Shown here: positions 54,702 to 64,000 of the stretch, one piece after another
Layout: every line of letters starts with the position of its first letter
How positions within the stretch are numbered: the stretch's first letter is position 1
Source: Oegoconia quadripuncta
Lineage: Eukaryota; Arthropoda; Insecta; Lepidoptera; Autostichidae
Assembly: GCA_949316235.1 (NCBI GenBank)
Contig: OX438749.1
Coordinates: 16,136,414-16,200,413, forward strand
Length of the DNA stretch: 64,000 bases
Reading direction: 5' to 3'
Position numbers and translations under genes: made by a program
The notes under the pieces: generated by a model
Databases searched by the model: none
What the model saw: the letters and a program-made list of their open reading frames with translations, nothing else
What the model was told of the DNA's origin: nothing

Positions 54702-56525
54702 TTCGTAGTCGCGTCAAATATTTCCCATATTAAATTGATATGGACTTGAAAATCACCCGTCATTTCGGTGGGCGACGTGGATTGACAGCCATTCGGCGCA
54801 TTGGTGACACGCTCAAAGAGAATTTTAGCTCTGACACATGAAAGCGGAGTCAATAAGACGACATCTGATTCCATTTTTCAAGCATTTGCTTGAAAAAAAG
54901 GAACTTTATTTGTTTTATACGTCATTGCCCAAAGGGGTTGGGTTCAGAAAAAAAAAGGAAATTAATTGTGCGAGTTCTTTGTTGATACAGGCGAGTCGAT
55001 ATCAAAAGTGTGATATATTTTGGTAGTTCAAAGTTGGTTCGACACTTATGTTAGTAAAAATTGTTCTGTCTGATGATCTAAACTATTCGAATTGCTGATT
55101 ATGCCGGTCACTTATCGCTTGAAATCCCACGGTATTCAAAGAATGCCGCTTGAATGGTTTTTTATTTGTAACTTTATTTGTATTATCTAAACTTTATAGA
55201 GAATTGAGTTAACTAATTTACATTGACATTGATTTCAAAATATTTTTTTTTTTATTTTGACATGAGAATAATATGAGATGAGATCTACATAAAGCAAACA
55301 AGTTCCTGAGATCACTTTCTATATATCTGCAAGTTTGTTATGCGACATATCCTGTTCACAGAATATCTCCTTGTCAATTATCTGAAAGAAAGAAAGAAAA
55401 TTTATTTAAGGCCATCACATGATACAAACAATCAAAGTATTACACAGTCGAGACACTTACAAAAAGTAAACATTGTGTTTACCATCTAATTGGCGGTGTC
55501 GCAAGGTGGAGTCAAAAAGGTCTGCAAGTCAGCATGGGTTGTAGCCTCAGGTTGTAGGGTTTCATTACAACGCTGCTTTTCAGTGGAGCCTCCATCTCTA
55601 TAATTGAGCTCTCGCTATGCCCAAGAGCAAGCATCGCCGCATATGTTCACTCCTATATCCACAAACTCCTGTAATCTGAATAAATAAATAGAAATAAACA
55701 ATTTTGATTTTTATATTTATCATATACAAAAAATTCTTATTTTTAAAATGCCTGCAACTGTCACAAAAATTATACCGCCCGCTAGCGTAGTTGGAATGCG
55801 CTATTTGTTGTTTCCCACGTACAGGTGACGAATGGGCGCCATGAGACGCAGCAAACAGTCGTAACAACTATATTATACTAGCTGGTTGGATTGATGGAAT
55901 ACGGAAAATGTAACAAATGCGTCACGAGTGCACGTATGTGTATACTTCCCTAACACCATACATAATGTAAAAAAAAATATGAAAAAATAAACAACCGACT
56001 TCTCTGAATCAGCCACTACAAAGTCAAAATTAATTTTATAAAAACACACCTATTATTATTATTTCTAGTATATGAAATAAATATTTCGAAGTGTGGCTCC
56101 AATGTATAACAGCGTTTATAATGTAGATTGATTTATTCAATGGACAGACGGACAACAAAGTGAAGCTATAAGAGTTCCTTTTTTTACAAAGCATTTTATT
56201 ATTATGTGGACTCTTCATCGACAGATATACTCTTGAAGTCTTCGCTGGAAGGGAAGTCGTAGGAAAGTGTTAAAATGTTTTGTACAATAAATAATTAAAA
56301 GCTACAGAATCCTAACACAGGACTCGATCAATGAGTGTTCCTAACTATCAGTTGTTTTACTGCAGTCCTAAATGGTAAACTTTGATAATTACGTTAAATT
56401 GTTGCTACATATCTACTACTAAACTAACATAATACAGCTGTAAAAGTGGGTAACCGTAATTACTTCTGCCTAAATCTGGTTTCAAAGAAACATAAGTACT
56501 TAACTAAACCGCAAAACATGTGTGT
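54702..56525. other. No gene recognised
   Basis: Dispersed repeat pieces at 55383-55460 (AAGAAAGAAAATTTATT, shared with 53303-53325) and 56130-56190. No exon was found. Confidence 0.3.
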
Positions 56526-56527
56526 GT

Positions 56528-56754
56528 ATCTAACTAATATTATAAATGTGAAAGTTTGGATGTTTGTTTGGTTGTTGCTCACTCACGGCGAAACGGATGG
56601 ACAGATTTGGATAAAATTTAGTATATAGGTAGAGTATACCCTGCATTAAGACATTGGATAATTCTTATCCCGATAAAGTGAGTAATTCCCACGGGATAAA
56701 CAATTTTCCGCGATAAAGTTATTCCGCAGGCGAAGCCGCGGGCGGAAAGCTAGT
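56528..56754 (+). mobile_element. Helitron-like element, family C, most complete copy
   Basis: TCTAACTAATATTATAAATG to GCCGCGGGCGGAAAGCTAG, with internal GATAAAGTGAGTAATTCC and a GC hairpin just inside the end. Inserted between AT-rich flanks. Confidence 0.7.
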
Positions 56755-56963
56755 TATACAATAAGGTGTTAAATTAAATTTTATTTTATCAAAGAGCGTT
56801 CTCCAAACTGTCGTAGGTAGTCCAATGAAATTTATGATACAGGAGTTAGAATTCAATTAAAATTGAAAATTTATAAAACCTCCGAGGAAACAAATGAGAA
56901 ATAAAGATAAACTTTGGGAAAAAAAAGAAAACGAGGAAATACGCGAACGGAAAGATATATATT

Positions 56964-57289
56964 TCTTATGCACATAGGGGTTAGCACTTGACCTCAATCA
57001 CACCTGATGTTAAGTGAAGATGAGGCCGAAGGTGGAAGCGTACTGACCCGGAAACCCCAACATTTGGGGATCTGGCTATCTTATCTTTGACAACAGGAAC
57101 ACAACAATGTTATTAACATTGCTGTTTGGCAGCAGATTTAGATAAGATGGTGGTAGGTAGCCAGGCGGATATTTAAAATGCCCTACCATCAACCAAACCG
57201 AGTACTTAAATATGTGCCTCGCTGGGGATCGAATCCGCGACCTCCGATTCGTAAACCCAATGTTGTTTAAATTGAGCCACGTAGGCGGT
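56964..57289 (-). repeat. SINE family A, full length
   Basis: Reverse copy: tail ACTTGACCTCAATCACACC at the low end, body CTACCATCAACCAAACCG, and head TTGAGCCACGTAGGCGG at 57270-57289. With about 325 bp, it is the best guide to the full family length. Confidence 0.8.
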
Positions 57290-57294
57290 AAATA

Positions 57295-58090
57295 ATAACA
57301 TCCGATAAATTAATAATAATCCGAATAATAATAATAATACAGTCATATCAGACTATTTAGATGATAATCACTCCTGGACATAACCAGGTCGTTCGCATGC
57401 AGGCTATTTCACAATTAATAATGAAATATAAAAACCGTTTGTAATAAAACCTGTTTTTAAAAGAGCAAGCCTTCGAGTTTCTTACTTGTTCTTCTCAGTG
57501 GAAAATGTACAAAAAAGCACTTTTGACTTTGACTTGAATCCGGAATTCTCCTTTGACAATATATCATCTAGGTAGACTAAACCAATTGTGTTAACAGTTA
57601 AATATCTTCGATCAAAACTTAGCCACTCTCACAGCACTATCTGTGGCTTTAACGAGGTCGTCAAACGTTTTTAGTTTTGGTCCAATAAAATTTGAAACTT
57701 GCCTCGACTCGAAAAGCAGTAGAAGAATATCTTCGAAACGGCTGAACCGATTTTGACAAAACATATCTAAGAACCACCGAAAAAAACCTCTTTCAAATAA
57801 AAAAAACCGCATACAAATCGGTTCTCCCGTCTAAGACTGCCACAGACAGACACACCCACAAATAGTGGTCAAACTTTAACACCTCTATTTGTTATAGATA
57901 TGTTTTTCGCGTGCTTTTTTTTGGCAACGAACTACTTCTATTAGGCCTTTTACAGCGCTACCTTGAGGCGTGCGCGAGAGCGCTCTATGACTGTACGTAT
58001 GCAACCGCACGCTATTTTTCGGGTGTATATATTGAAAGGGAATGAAACGATTACACAGAACGAATTTCAACTATGCTATTTATTGAAAAG
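57295..58090. other. No gene recognised
   Basis: The segment at 57729-57755 (CGAAACGGCTGAACCG) belongs to a dispersed repeat. The rest is unassigned. Confidence 0.3.
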
Positions 58091-58097
58091 ATCATAG

Positions 58098-58253
58098 ATT
58101 GCACTGTCACTGAACACTATGGTGGCGCCCCATAACATACGTCGATGTACGCGTATACATACGCTGGAGGCTCCCGGGTTGCCGACTGCCGGCATGGGCG
58201 GCGCCTGCGTCCCGTACCACATACCTCTCGACGACGAGGCCGCGGAGAGCTGA
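58098..58253 (+). CDS. Candidate GC-rich terminal exon, unidentified
   Basis: An open stretch of 51 codons from after TCATAG at 58097 to TGA at 58251-58253. It lies on a GC-rich block (58130-58260) that stands out from AT-rich surroundings. The end of the peptide looks protein-like: LEAPGLPTAGMGGAC then VPYHIPLDDEAAES. No family is recognised. Against it: the acceptor has no good pyrimidine tract and no upstream exon was found. The minus strand is also open here (MWYGTQAPPMPAVG) with an AG and a GT at plausible places, so strand is not certain. Confidence 0.3.
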   Translation: MALSLNTMVAPHNIRRCTRIHTLEAPGLPTAGMGGACVPYHIPLDDEAAES

Positions 58254-58254
58254 C

Positions 58255-58860
58255 GCAGCCCGAAGGTTTCTCACTCTTACAGTATGTAAGTAAGAATTAA
58301 AATAGATTTTTTTCGTATTTTCAAGTGCAAGGTGTCTTTAGATACGTCGGGTTCCCCAGAGAGTCATAGGTTGACAGTTCATGGTAAAAATTCGAACACG
58401 GCGCCAACTAAATAAACATGTTGTCGCGTTTTATATACTTACTTAAATTAAAATTTAAAGTAATATTAGAAAATGATATTTAATTTAACTTAATATTCGA
58501 AAATTTTATTGCTTACACTTGAAACTATGCCAATATAGCACTAAACAAGGCAACTAATCAACTGCCGCCACTAATTTGTGGCCCTTCAAGTTTCAAAGGA
58601 AGACACGGGCCGGAGGACACAGGCCGAACCTGATAAGTGGTCCTGGTAGATTTGTCAACTTTTGACAGCCAATTAGCGAAGTGTCACAGGCATGTGCCCT
58701 AATTACAGTATATTAATTGTAGGGACCGCATGGAACGTCTAAGTGATTTGTCTTACGCGACGGTTTAATAAGAGTCCGGCTGCTACAGTATTGGGTCGCC
58801 GGATTAGTTTCCTGTTTATTACAATTATATTTACCGGTAGCTCTTTCATTTAGCACCCTC
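58255..58860. other. No gene recognised
   Basis: No exon or repeat family placed; possible 3' flank of the candidate exon. Confidence 0.3.
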
Positions 58861-58861
58861 A

Positions 58862-59030
58862 ACCTATCTTCACCGCCAAATGACCACAATCTCACCTGAT
58901 GGAAAGATGAAGCACGCGATCCCTGTAAAGGCCTATTCACTCTGTTTTTGAAGATCCTACGCAAAGTCTGACTGGAAGGGAGTTCCATGCCTTGGCTGTT
59001 CGTATTATGAATGAAGAGGCGAACTTCGGT
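58862..59030 (+). repeat. Interspersed repeat, family F
   Basis: CTATCTTCACCGCC, CTCACCTGATGGAAAG, GGCCTATTCACTCTG and GGGAGTTCCATGCC, in the same order as 35612-35850. Confidence 0.65.
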
Positions 59031-59102
59031 GGAATCCCTCCCCAAGTCTAGGAGTCCGAAGATGGAAAAGCGACGATGGAATAAAATTATGTAATATGTT
59101 AT

Positions 59103-59450
59103 TTGAATGTCCGCCTTGCTAGCTACCGCCGTCTTATCTATCTGCCGCCAAGCAGCAATGTTAGTTAGAGATAAAATACCCAGTCCCCCAAATGTGTTGG
59201 GGTTTCCGGGTCAGTACGCTTTCACCTTCGACCTCAGCTTCACTTAACATCAGGTGTGATTGAGGTAAAGTACCAACCCGTTGTGCATAAAAAAAATGTG
59301 TGAAGGAGAGGAGAGTCAATCCTGCCTCCACACTTATCCCAATGTAACTCCTATAAGCCAGGATCAGCAGATACACAACACGGTGCCTACTGATAGTAGA
59401 CGGTGCCCTACGTGCCTCTATTGCTACCTTGGACACTGGACTAATTAAAG
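59103..59450 (+). repeat. SINE family A (partial) followed by a second repeat
   Basis: 59103-59295 is family A lacking its head, with tail CCGTTGTGCATAAAAAA. 59296-59450 matches 38820-38995 (TAAGCCAGGATCAGCAG, CGGTGCCCTACGTG). Confidence 0.65.
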
Positions 59451-59454
59451 AATT

Positions 59455-60015
59455 AGAATTAGAAGTGAAAGTTTCCCACTTCCCCTCTCGGTAAATTAGA
59501 ACATATAGCTAATGATATGCAAAGGGCAGTAATGCCAAACCTATGGGGAAGAAGGTCTGGTGAAGCTCAGCCTCCTGCTTCGTATATACCACGGACTGCA
59601 CCTAGATGTAGTGAGCGAGACTGTAGCAGAAGGCTACCATGAGTAATAGTGCCAGGATAAGAGAGTCAGTGAAATTACAGACTTATATACGGACTTATGT
59701 CACATATTAACACGCAGATTACTAAGAGATAGAGGACACCCCAAGGACATCCCAAATAAGATCAAGAAAATCAACTTATAGTTTGTTAGGATTTCTATAA
59801 CGTTTATATTATTATCAACAACCTAACATGTTCCATCATGTTGGGACACAACCTCCTCTCACTGGGTATGGCCTATAATCCAGCACGAAGGCGCTGTGCG
59901 GATTGGTAATTTGTGTCAAACTAGTGGTCACATGTCAGTCTATGTTTTTAAGCTGCCCTTGTAGGCCTCCGACTTGTTTATATACTTCGCTTCATTGTTT
60001 ATACACTAAGTATTT
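59455..60015. other. No gene recognised
   Basis: Possible old LINE sequence but no readable motif. Confidence 0.3.
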
Positions 60016-60029
60016 GATATTTTCCCTTT

Positions 60030-60090
60030 CAGCTATCCCATGCCTCGCTTACGGACAGATGCGAACCCTACCATCATGTCAACAATAATC
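60030..60090 (+). pseudogene. Tiny LINE reverse-transcriptase fragment
   Basis: Reads AIPCLAYGQMRTL, corresponding to the ILPxLTYGxxTW block of RTE-like RTs (ILPTLTYASQTW in the copy at 42991). Too short for more. Confidence 0.45.
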
Positions 60091-60094
60091 AAGT

Positions 60095-61090
60095 AAAAAG
60101 TAAAGTAATAATTCAAATATTTACACGGATATATTCTTTTCTGTAATAATTTTTCCAACCAAGTGAACTGCTTGCTGGCATAGAGTGAATGATCAATGTG
60201 ACGTTAGGTCGATCACACATTGCAGCGTACACTGGAGCTTGAGCTACGTTTAAAAGAGTTCAAATTCAAATGTTTCAGCCCGTTGGCTGACTACTAGCAA
60301 ATTTTTAAAATAGTGTTTCCGTATTTCAAAGGGAACGTTAAATAGTCGGTTCCAGCTTGAAAATACTTTTATGTCAGGTGGCCCACTAGACAGATTCAAA
60401 TACACCAATCCGTGCTGGTGCTAGTAAGAGACGACTATGCTTGAACATAACGACGTTAGTAAATAATTTCGTATTTTGTAAGGCTGTTGATAAAAGTGTA
60501 TTTAAGCATGACATTCATTATCTTAAATTTTTCGGAGAATGAAAACATAGTGAAGGTGTTATCTTTTACCAAGTATATGTACCGATATAGTATTCTAAAC
60601 CATTTTATGCATCACTACTTAGCACTGTAGATATAAAAATTCCTCTCTCCAAAGAATTTTTGCGGCGTTCCCCAATGATCGTCGGCAATTACTGGCTTAT
60701 CGTCAATGCGAATTTTCTGAGCGACTTTAAATAGCTATCATTTTCCCCAGTGGGCTCGGCAAACCGCGAAATGTCTGGGCAAATCCAGTAAACGGCTGCA
60801 TTATAAAAAACATTATTTTTATACGAGCTTTTGTGCAACGTAACATGCCATTAGACATGAAAGCCAATGACAGTGGAGCGGCAACATCGGTATCGGTGTA
60901 ACAACCAATAAAAACTGATGTTGAAATGGAATACGCAGATTCGTTAATACAATGCCAATACTTATCTAGATACTATTCTACCCCTCGCTGCAGACAGATT
61001 TCTTTTCCCCTTTTCTTCCTTCTATTGGCAAGTTAGTATATTCGGACGACATTTTTTGCTTGAGTCGAGTGTGATAACAATTCCGGCCCA
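60095..61090. other. No gene recognised
   Basis: AT-rich spacer; nothing placed. Confidence 0.3.
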
Positions 61091-61092
61091 CG

Positions 61093-61215
61093 GAGCATGA
61101 CATCGTTTGTCGCGCGCGACGTAGGAGTGAGAGTGGGATAGTTGTATATTTCGTCTCACCCAGCAGGACAAATATTATCTCACGTGACATAAACGTTTAT
61201 CGCATCAGTCATGCT
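61093..61215. mobile_element. MITE copy 3 of 3 (reverse orientation)
   Basis: AGCATGAC at 61093 and GTCATGCT ending at 61215 are inverted ends. The reverse complement shares GCGATAAACGTTTATGTC, GACGAAATATACAACTATCCC-type core (in two pieces) and GTCGCGCGCG with the copies at 24409 and 39130. Confidence 0.65.
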
Positions 61216-61219
61216 ACTA

Positions 61220-62410
61220 GTGCTGTTATTAAGTTGTGCATAATTTTCAACTTCCGTATATAATGTGATAGTGCCTTATTTAGTATCTATTATATCTTTT
61301 ATATCATTGGTGCACATAACCTACTTGCTTTTAATCTGTTCCACTTTTTTCTCTACCCGTGTGGTAGAAGCTTAAAAGCGATCAGACCGCCTGGTTGTGC
61401 AAGTTTTGAAGCAATATTTATGTAGTGTATATTCTTAAATTTTTGTGCAATACTTACTTGACTGAAGATTTTGACGGCTTCTTGTCACGAAAGCTCAGTC
61501 TTCACTCCCTGCATTTGTACAATATCATTGGTTTCGCTACACAATATCTTGCCTTTACCTACACATACTACATCAAAATTCGAAATATACAAATTATATT
61601 TTTTTATTTAGTTACAGTAATTACTATGTTTAACAATGAATAAAAAGTAATATCTAAAAATATTCATGATTTGCTGAGAAAATTTAATTTGTACTGTAAA
61701 GGTTTATTTGTTTCCGATTGTACTAATAAGGTGTCAAATAAAACTAAATAGGAATTTATAGATTATTACCTAAATAACTAGATAATCATAATGCAGTACC
61801 TAATTTCAATTGCCGGTAGAAATAGCAGTGTGATACTCGCAAAATATAAAAAGCCGCTTCATTTACCAATATATTTAAGAAATAGTTTCCAACTTAGTTT
61901 GTCGCTTAAAATGTAATTTAAAACCAAATGAGCACATAACATTTAGGTCAAATAACCCTCTAACTAGATAGAGGTATCCATGTGTTTAGCCGAAACTGAA
62001 ACTTGTCGGTTCGCGTTACTTGTTACGGTTAGCGGTTACTGAAATAAGTTTTCAGTAACGGTTGCCTTTATATAGTGAGTAATTTCACACATCCTTGAGT
62101 ATATATTTATTTACGTTTGAGAAGGCTTGACAATAGAACATTATTCACTGAATGTAACTTTATGCTGTGTGGTTGATTGCTTCTTGATTCCACACAATAA
62201 AGCAATTTTGATCTTTGAGTTGTAATACCTCTTCAGGTGTCTTCACAAGACTTCACTACAAGTAATTTTTTTTGTTTTTTGATCAGGAACTGTTGCTGAT
62301 AGTCACGAGATTTTTTCAGCTTCTCCAGGCTGCTATTCTTACTGTGCTTATTTATAGTAAAAGAAAAAGTGAATGTATGACATTTTTATGAAGCACTCGT
62401 ATTCGCTATT
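61220..62410. other. No gene recognised
   Basis: Near 61995-62070, GTTACTTGTTACGG, GCGGTTACTG and CAGTAACGG recur in both orientations, like the end of a small DNA transposon, but boundaries are unclear. Confidence 0.3.
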
Positions 62411-62417
62411 CAAACGT

Positions 62418-62472
62418 AAGGTTAAGCAAGGTTCAACACGGATAGTTCTGGATGGGCGACCAGTTAGTAACA
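62418..62472 (+). repeat. 5S rRNA-like fragment (5S-derived SINE or pseudogene)
   Basis: The order AGGTTAAGCAAGG, ACGG, TAGTTCTGGATGGGCGACC, AGTTAGTAAC follows the 3' half of 5S rRNA (AAGTTAAGCA...GGTTAGTACTTGGATGGGTGACC...GGGAAC), including the internal promoter C-box region. The 5' half is absent, so this is not a functional 5S gene. Confidence 0.6.
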
Positions 62473-62474
62473 TT

Positions 62475-63060
62475 TTGGCATTTATAAGGCAGTCGTTAAA
62501 ACACTGACAGTCATCGCGCCTTGGCAATTTGTATCAGATGGGCACTTGTCTAGTATAAATCCATCATCCACTCTTTCTTAGTGAGAGGAGGCTGTGGCTC
62601 AAAAGGGCAGACGTAAGGCTAATGATTGTGTATGATTTTTGATGGATAATAACCGTCTTCACATCCCTACCACTATTAAATTCTGAAAACGAATCTGGAG
62701 CCCGACGCGACCCGATAAACTGTAGACTGCAAACTTTATGAGATGAGAAGGAAAAAAAGACTGAAAATCTGCAACTTTACTGAATCCCCGCTATTTTATC
62801 ACAGTTTTGTTCTAGGTACAAGAACTGCTTTTTCTACTTTCTCTTTTGAAAAATCAGTCAGAAAGATATTGATGGGAAAGGCGATCAATTGACAGCATGG
62901 TTTGGTTTTGTTTGAGATACCACGACCTGAGCCAAGTGTCCACTTTAAGATCTAGTCTCTATACAGACGTATTACCGTTCTCATTTCGATTATAATCGTG
63001 TTATTTATTAATGAAAACGATATACTACATTTATATGGAGAGACCTTCGGAAACGTAGAT
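62475..63060. other. No gene recognised; repeat pieces
   Basis: GAGAGGAGGCTGTGGCTCA near 62584 resembles a common LINE 3' piece, and GACTGAAAATCTGC near 62760 matches 44469. Confidence 0.35.
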
Positions 63061-63095
63061 TACGCCGGACCCATTAAGTTTTATACTCAGCTTTT

Positions 63096-63560
63096 TTGAA
63101 CTTGATTTGTATTACGTTTAGGTTTGTAGCTCGATATTTCACTATACAAATCATCTATTCAACAGCCTTATTAGATTTGAAAACGCTGATGAGAATGAAA
63201 GTCGAATTAAACGTTAATAAAGTAATTTTGATACTCAATTTGCGACAATTCATAAGGGAAAACACCAAAATACGCAGAAAATTTCGTTCTCTCATTGCCT
63301 CCTGCTGCCTGGATAACCTCCCAGAGGTCGAAGTTAGGATAACTTTATTAAGTTATCCTAAGTTGCGTACACAACACATTGTTTGTACTAGCCGCCTGTC
63401 GCAATACCGACTCTTATATTTCTTGTGCAAACAGCAACATGAAAATATATATTTAATCAAGGTATCGATTAGTGTAAGGCTCAATAAGGAAAAATCAAGG
63501 CTCGTATATATTGAAGCCGTCGGTTGTTTATTTATTCCAAACGAGTGCCTCCGGAAATAA
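63096..63560 (+). CDS. Hypothetical 154-codon ORF, low confidence
   Basis: Longest unbroken frame in the window apart from the transposon ORFs. The ATG is preceded by no informative context. The peptide is basic and Leu/Ile-rich, with no signal peptide, no clear membrane segment, no repeat and no motif I know. A 12-bp hairpin (TTAGGATAACTT, 63335-63362) lies inside it. Given the stop-codon rate of such AT-rich DNA, one frame this long in 64 kb of six frames is within chance. Confidence 0.2.
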   Translation: MNLICITFRFVARYFTIQIIYSTALLDLKTLMRMKVELNVNKVILILNLRQFIRENTKIRRKFRSLIASCCLDNLPEVEVRITLLSYPKLRTQHIVCTSRLSQYRLLYFLCKQQHENIYLIKVSISVRLNKEKSRLVYIEAVGCLFIPNECLRK

Positions 63561-64000
63561 GTCGGATGGAGTCCTCATTCCTTTCGGCAAAGATTATGCT
63601 TAAAAGTGATGCGACTCTGTTTTGACTGGTTATGATATTATTACCTATGAAAGGTACATAACAAGATCACGGGACGAGACCCGGTTCTTTATAGGGTGTG
63701 TGTGGGACTTCTTTCTGAATGTATTAACAGAATGCGCTCACAAATATCCCCCGTCGGTTACCACAACTATAAATATTATTAAAAACCTGTCCTGTCGCAC
63801 TGCTTAGCAAATGCCTCTCTCATCTGCTTCCAGTCGCTTCTGCTCTTGGCAAGCACAAATCATCCTTATGCGAAACAATCGAGCTCGTCCCTACTTTTCG
63901 CTGTCTACCAAGTTATAGCCATGCGATTGTAGGAGTCCAAATCAAGTTTGAGCACCATACGTAAAGGCATATTTTGTTCATAATGAACATGATTTAAAAA
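63561..64000. other. No gene recognised
   Basis: Some GC-richer sequence at 63800-63950 may belong to a repeat, but no domain can be read. Confidence 0.3.

Overview
This window looks like a piece of a lepidopteran (moth or butterfly) nuclear genome. It is AT-rich, its genes carry GT-AG introns, and most of the sequence is repeats of kinds typical of Lepidoptera: several families of tRNA-derived SINEs, Helitron-like pieces ending in CTAG, RTE/Jockey-type LINE scraps, hAT MITEs and a Bel/Pao LTR element. No species can be named from the sequence alone.

Only two genes can be assembled end to end. (1) On the minus strand, 4944 to 2197, a three-exon insect globin of 171 aa, with both haem histidines, the CD-corner Phe, introns in the positions expected of old globin genes, and a possible N-myristoylation start (MGSILT). 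(2) On the plus strand, 9623 to 16058, a four-exon deoxyhypusine hydroxylase (DOHH, Drosophila nero) of 304 aa with all four His-Glu motifs. The two genes lie about 4.7 kb apart, transcribed away from each other, and I see no functional link between them. Two further short coding segments look real but are unidentified: a terminal exon at 22469-22669 (+) and a weaker, GC-rich candidate at 58098-58253 (+).

Layout: 1-1755 is the 3' end of a Bel/Pao element (integrase plus LTR). 2197-4944 is the globin gene, with SINE and LINE-like debris in intron 2. 5237-5626 is a hAT MITE with a perfect 8-bp target duplication. 8500-9010 is a decayed LINE. 9623-16058 is DOHH, with hairpins and SINEs in its introns. 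16254-18087 is a DNA transposon with 39-bp terminal inverted repeats and two internal arrays of 43-bp units that resemble its own ends; this is the most unusual object in the window. It sits 195 bp behind the DOHH stop codon. From 18 kb to 64 kb the window is almost entirely repeats: nested SINEs, Helitron-like pieces, three long palindromes (30291-30906, 47765-48109, 53557-53960), a decayed OTU-protease fragment, an RTE LINE 3' end at 42925-43701, and a 5S-rRNA-like fragment at 62418-62472.

All identifications come from reading the sequence and translations by eye. No database search was run.
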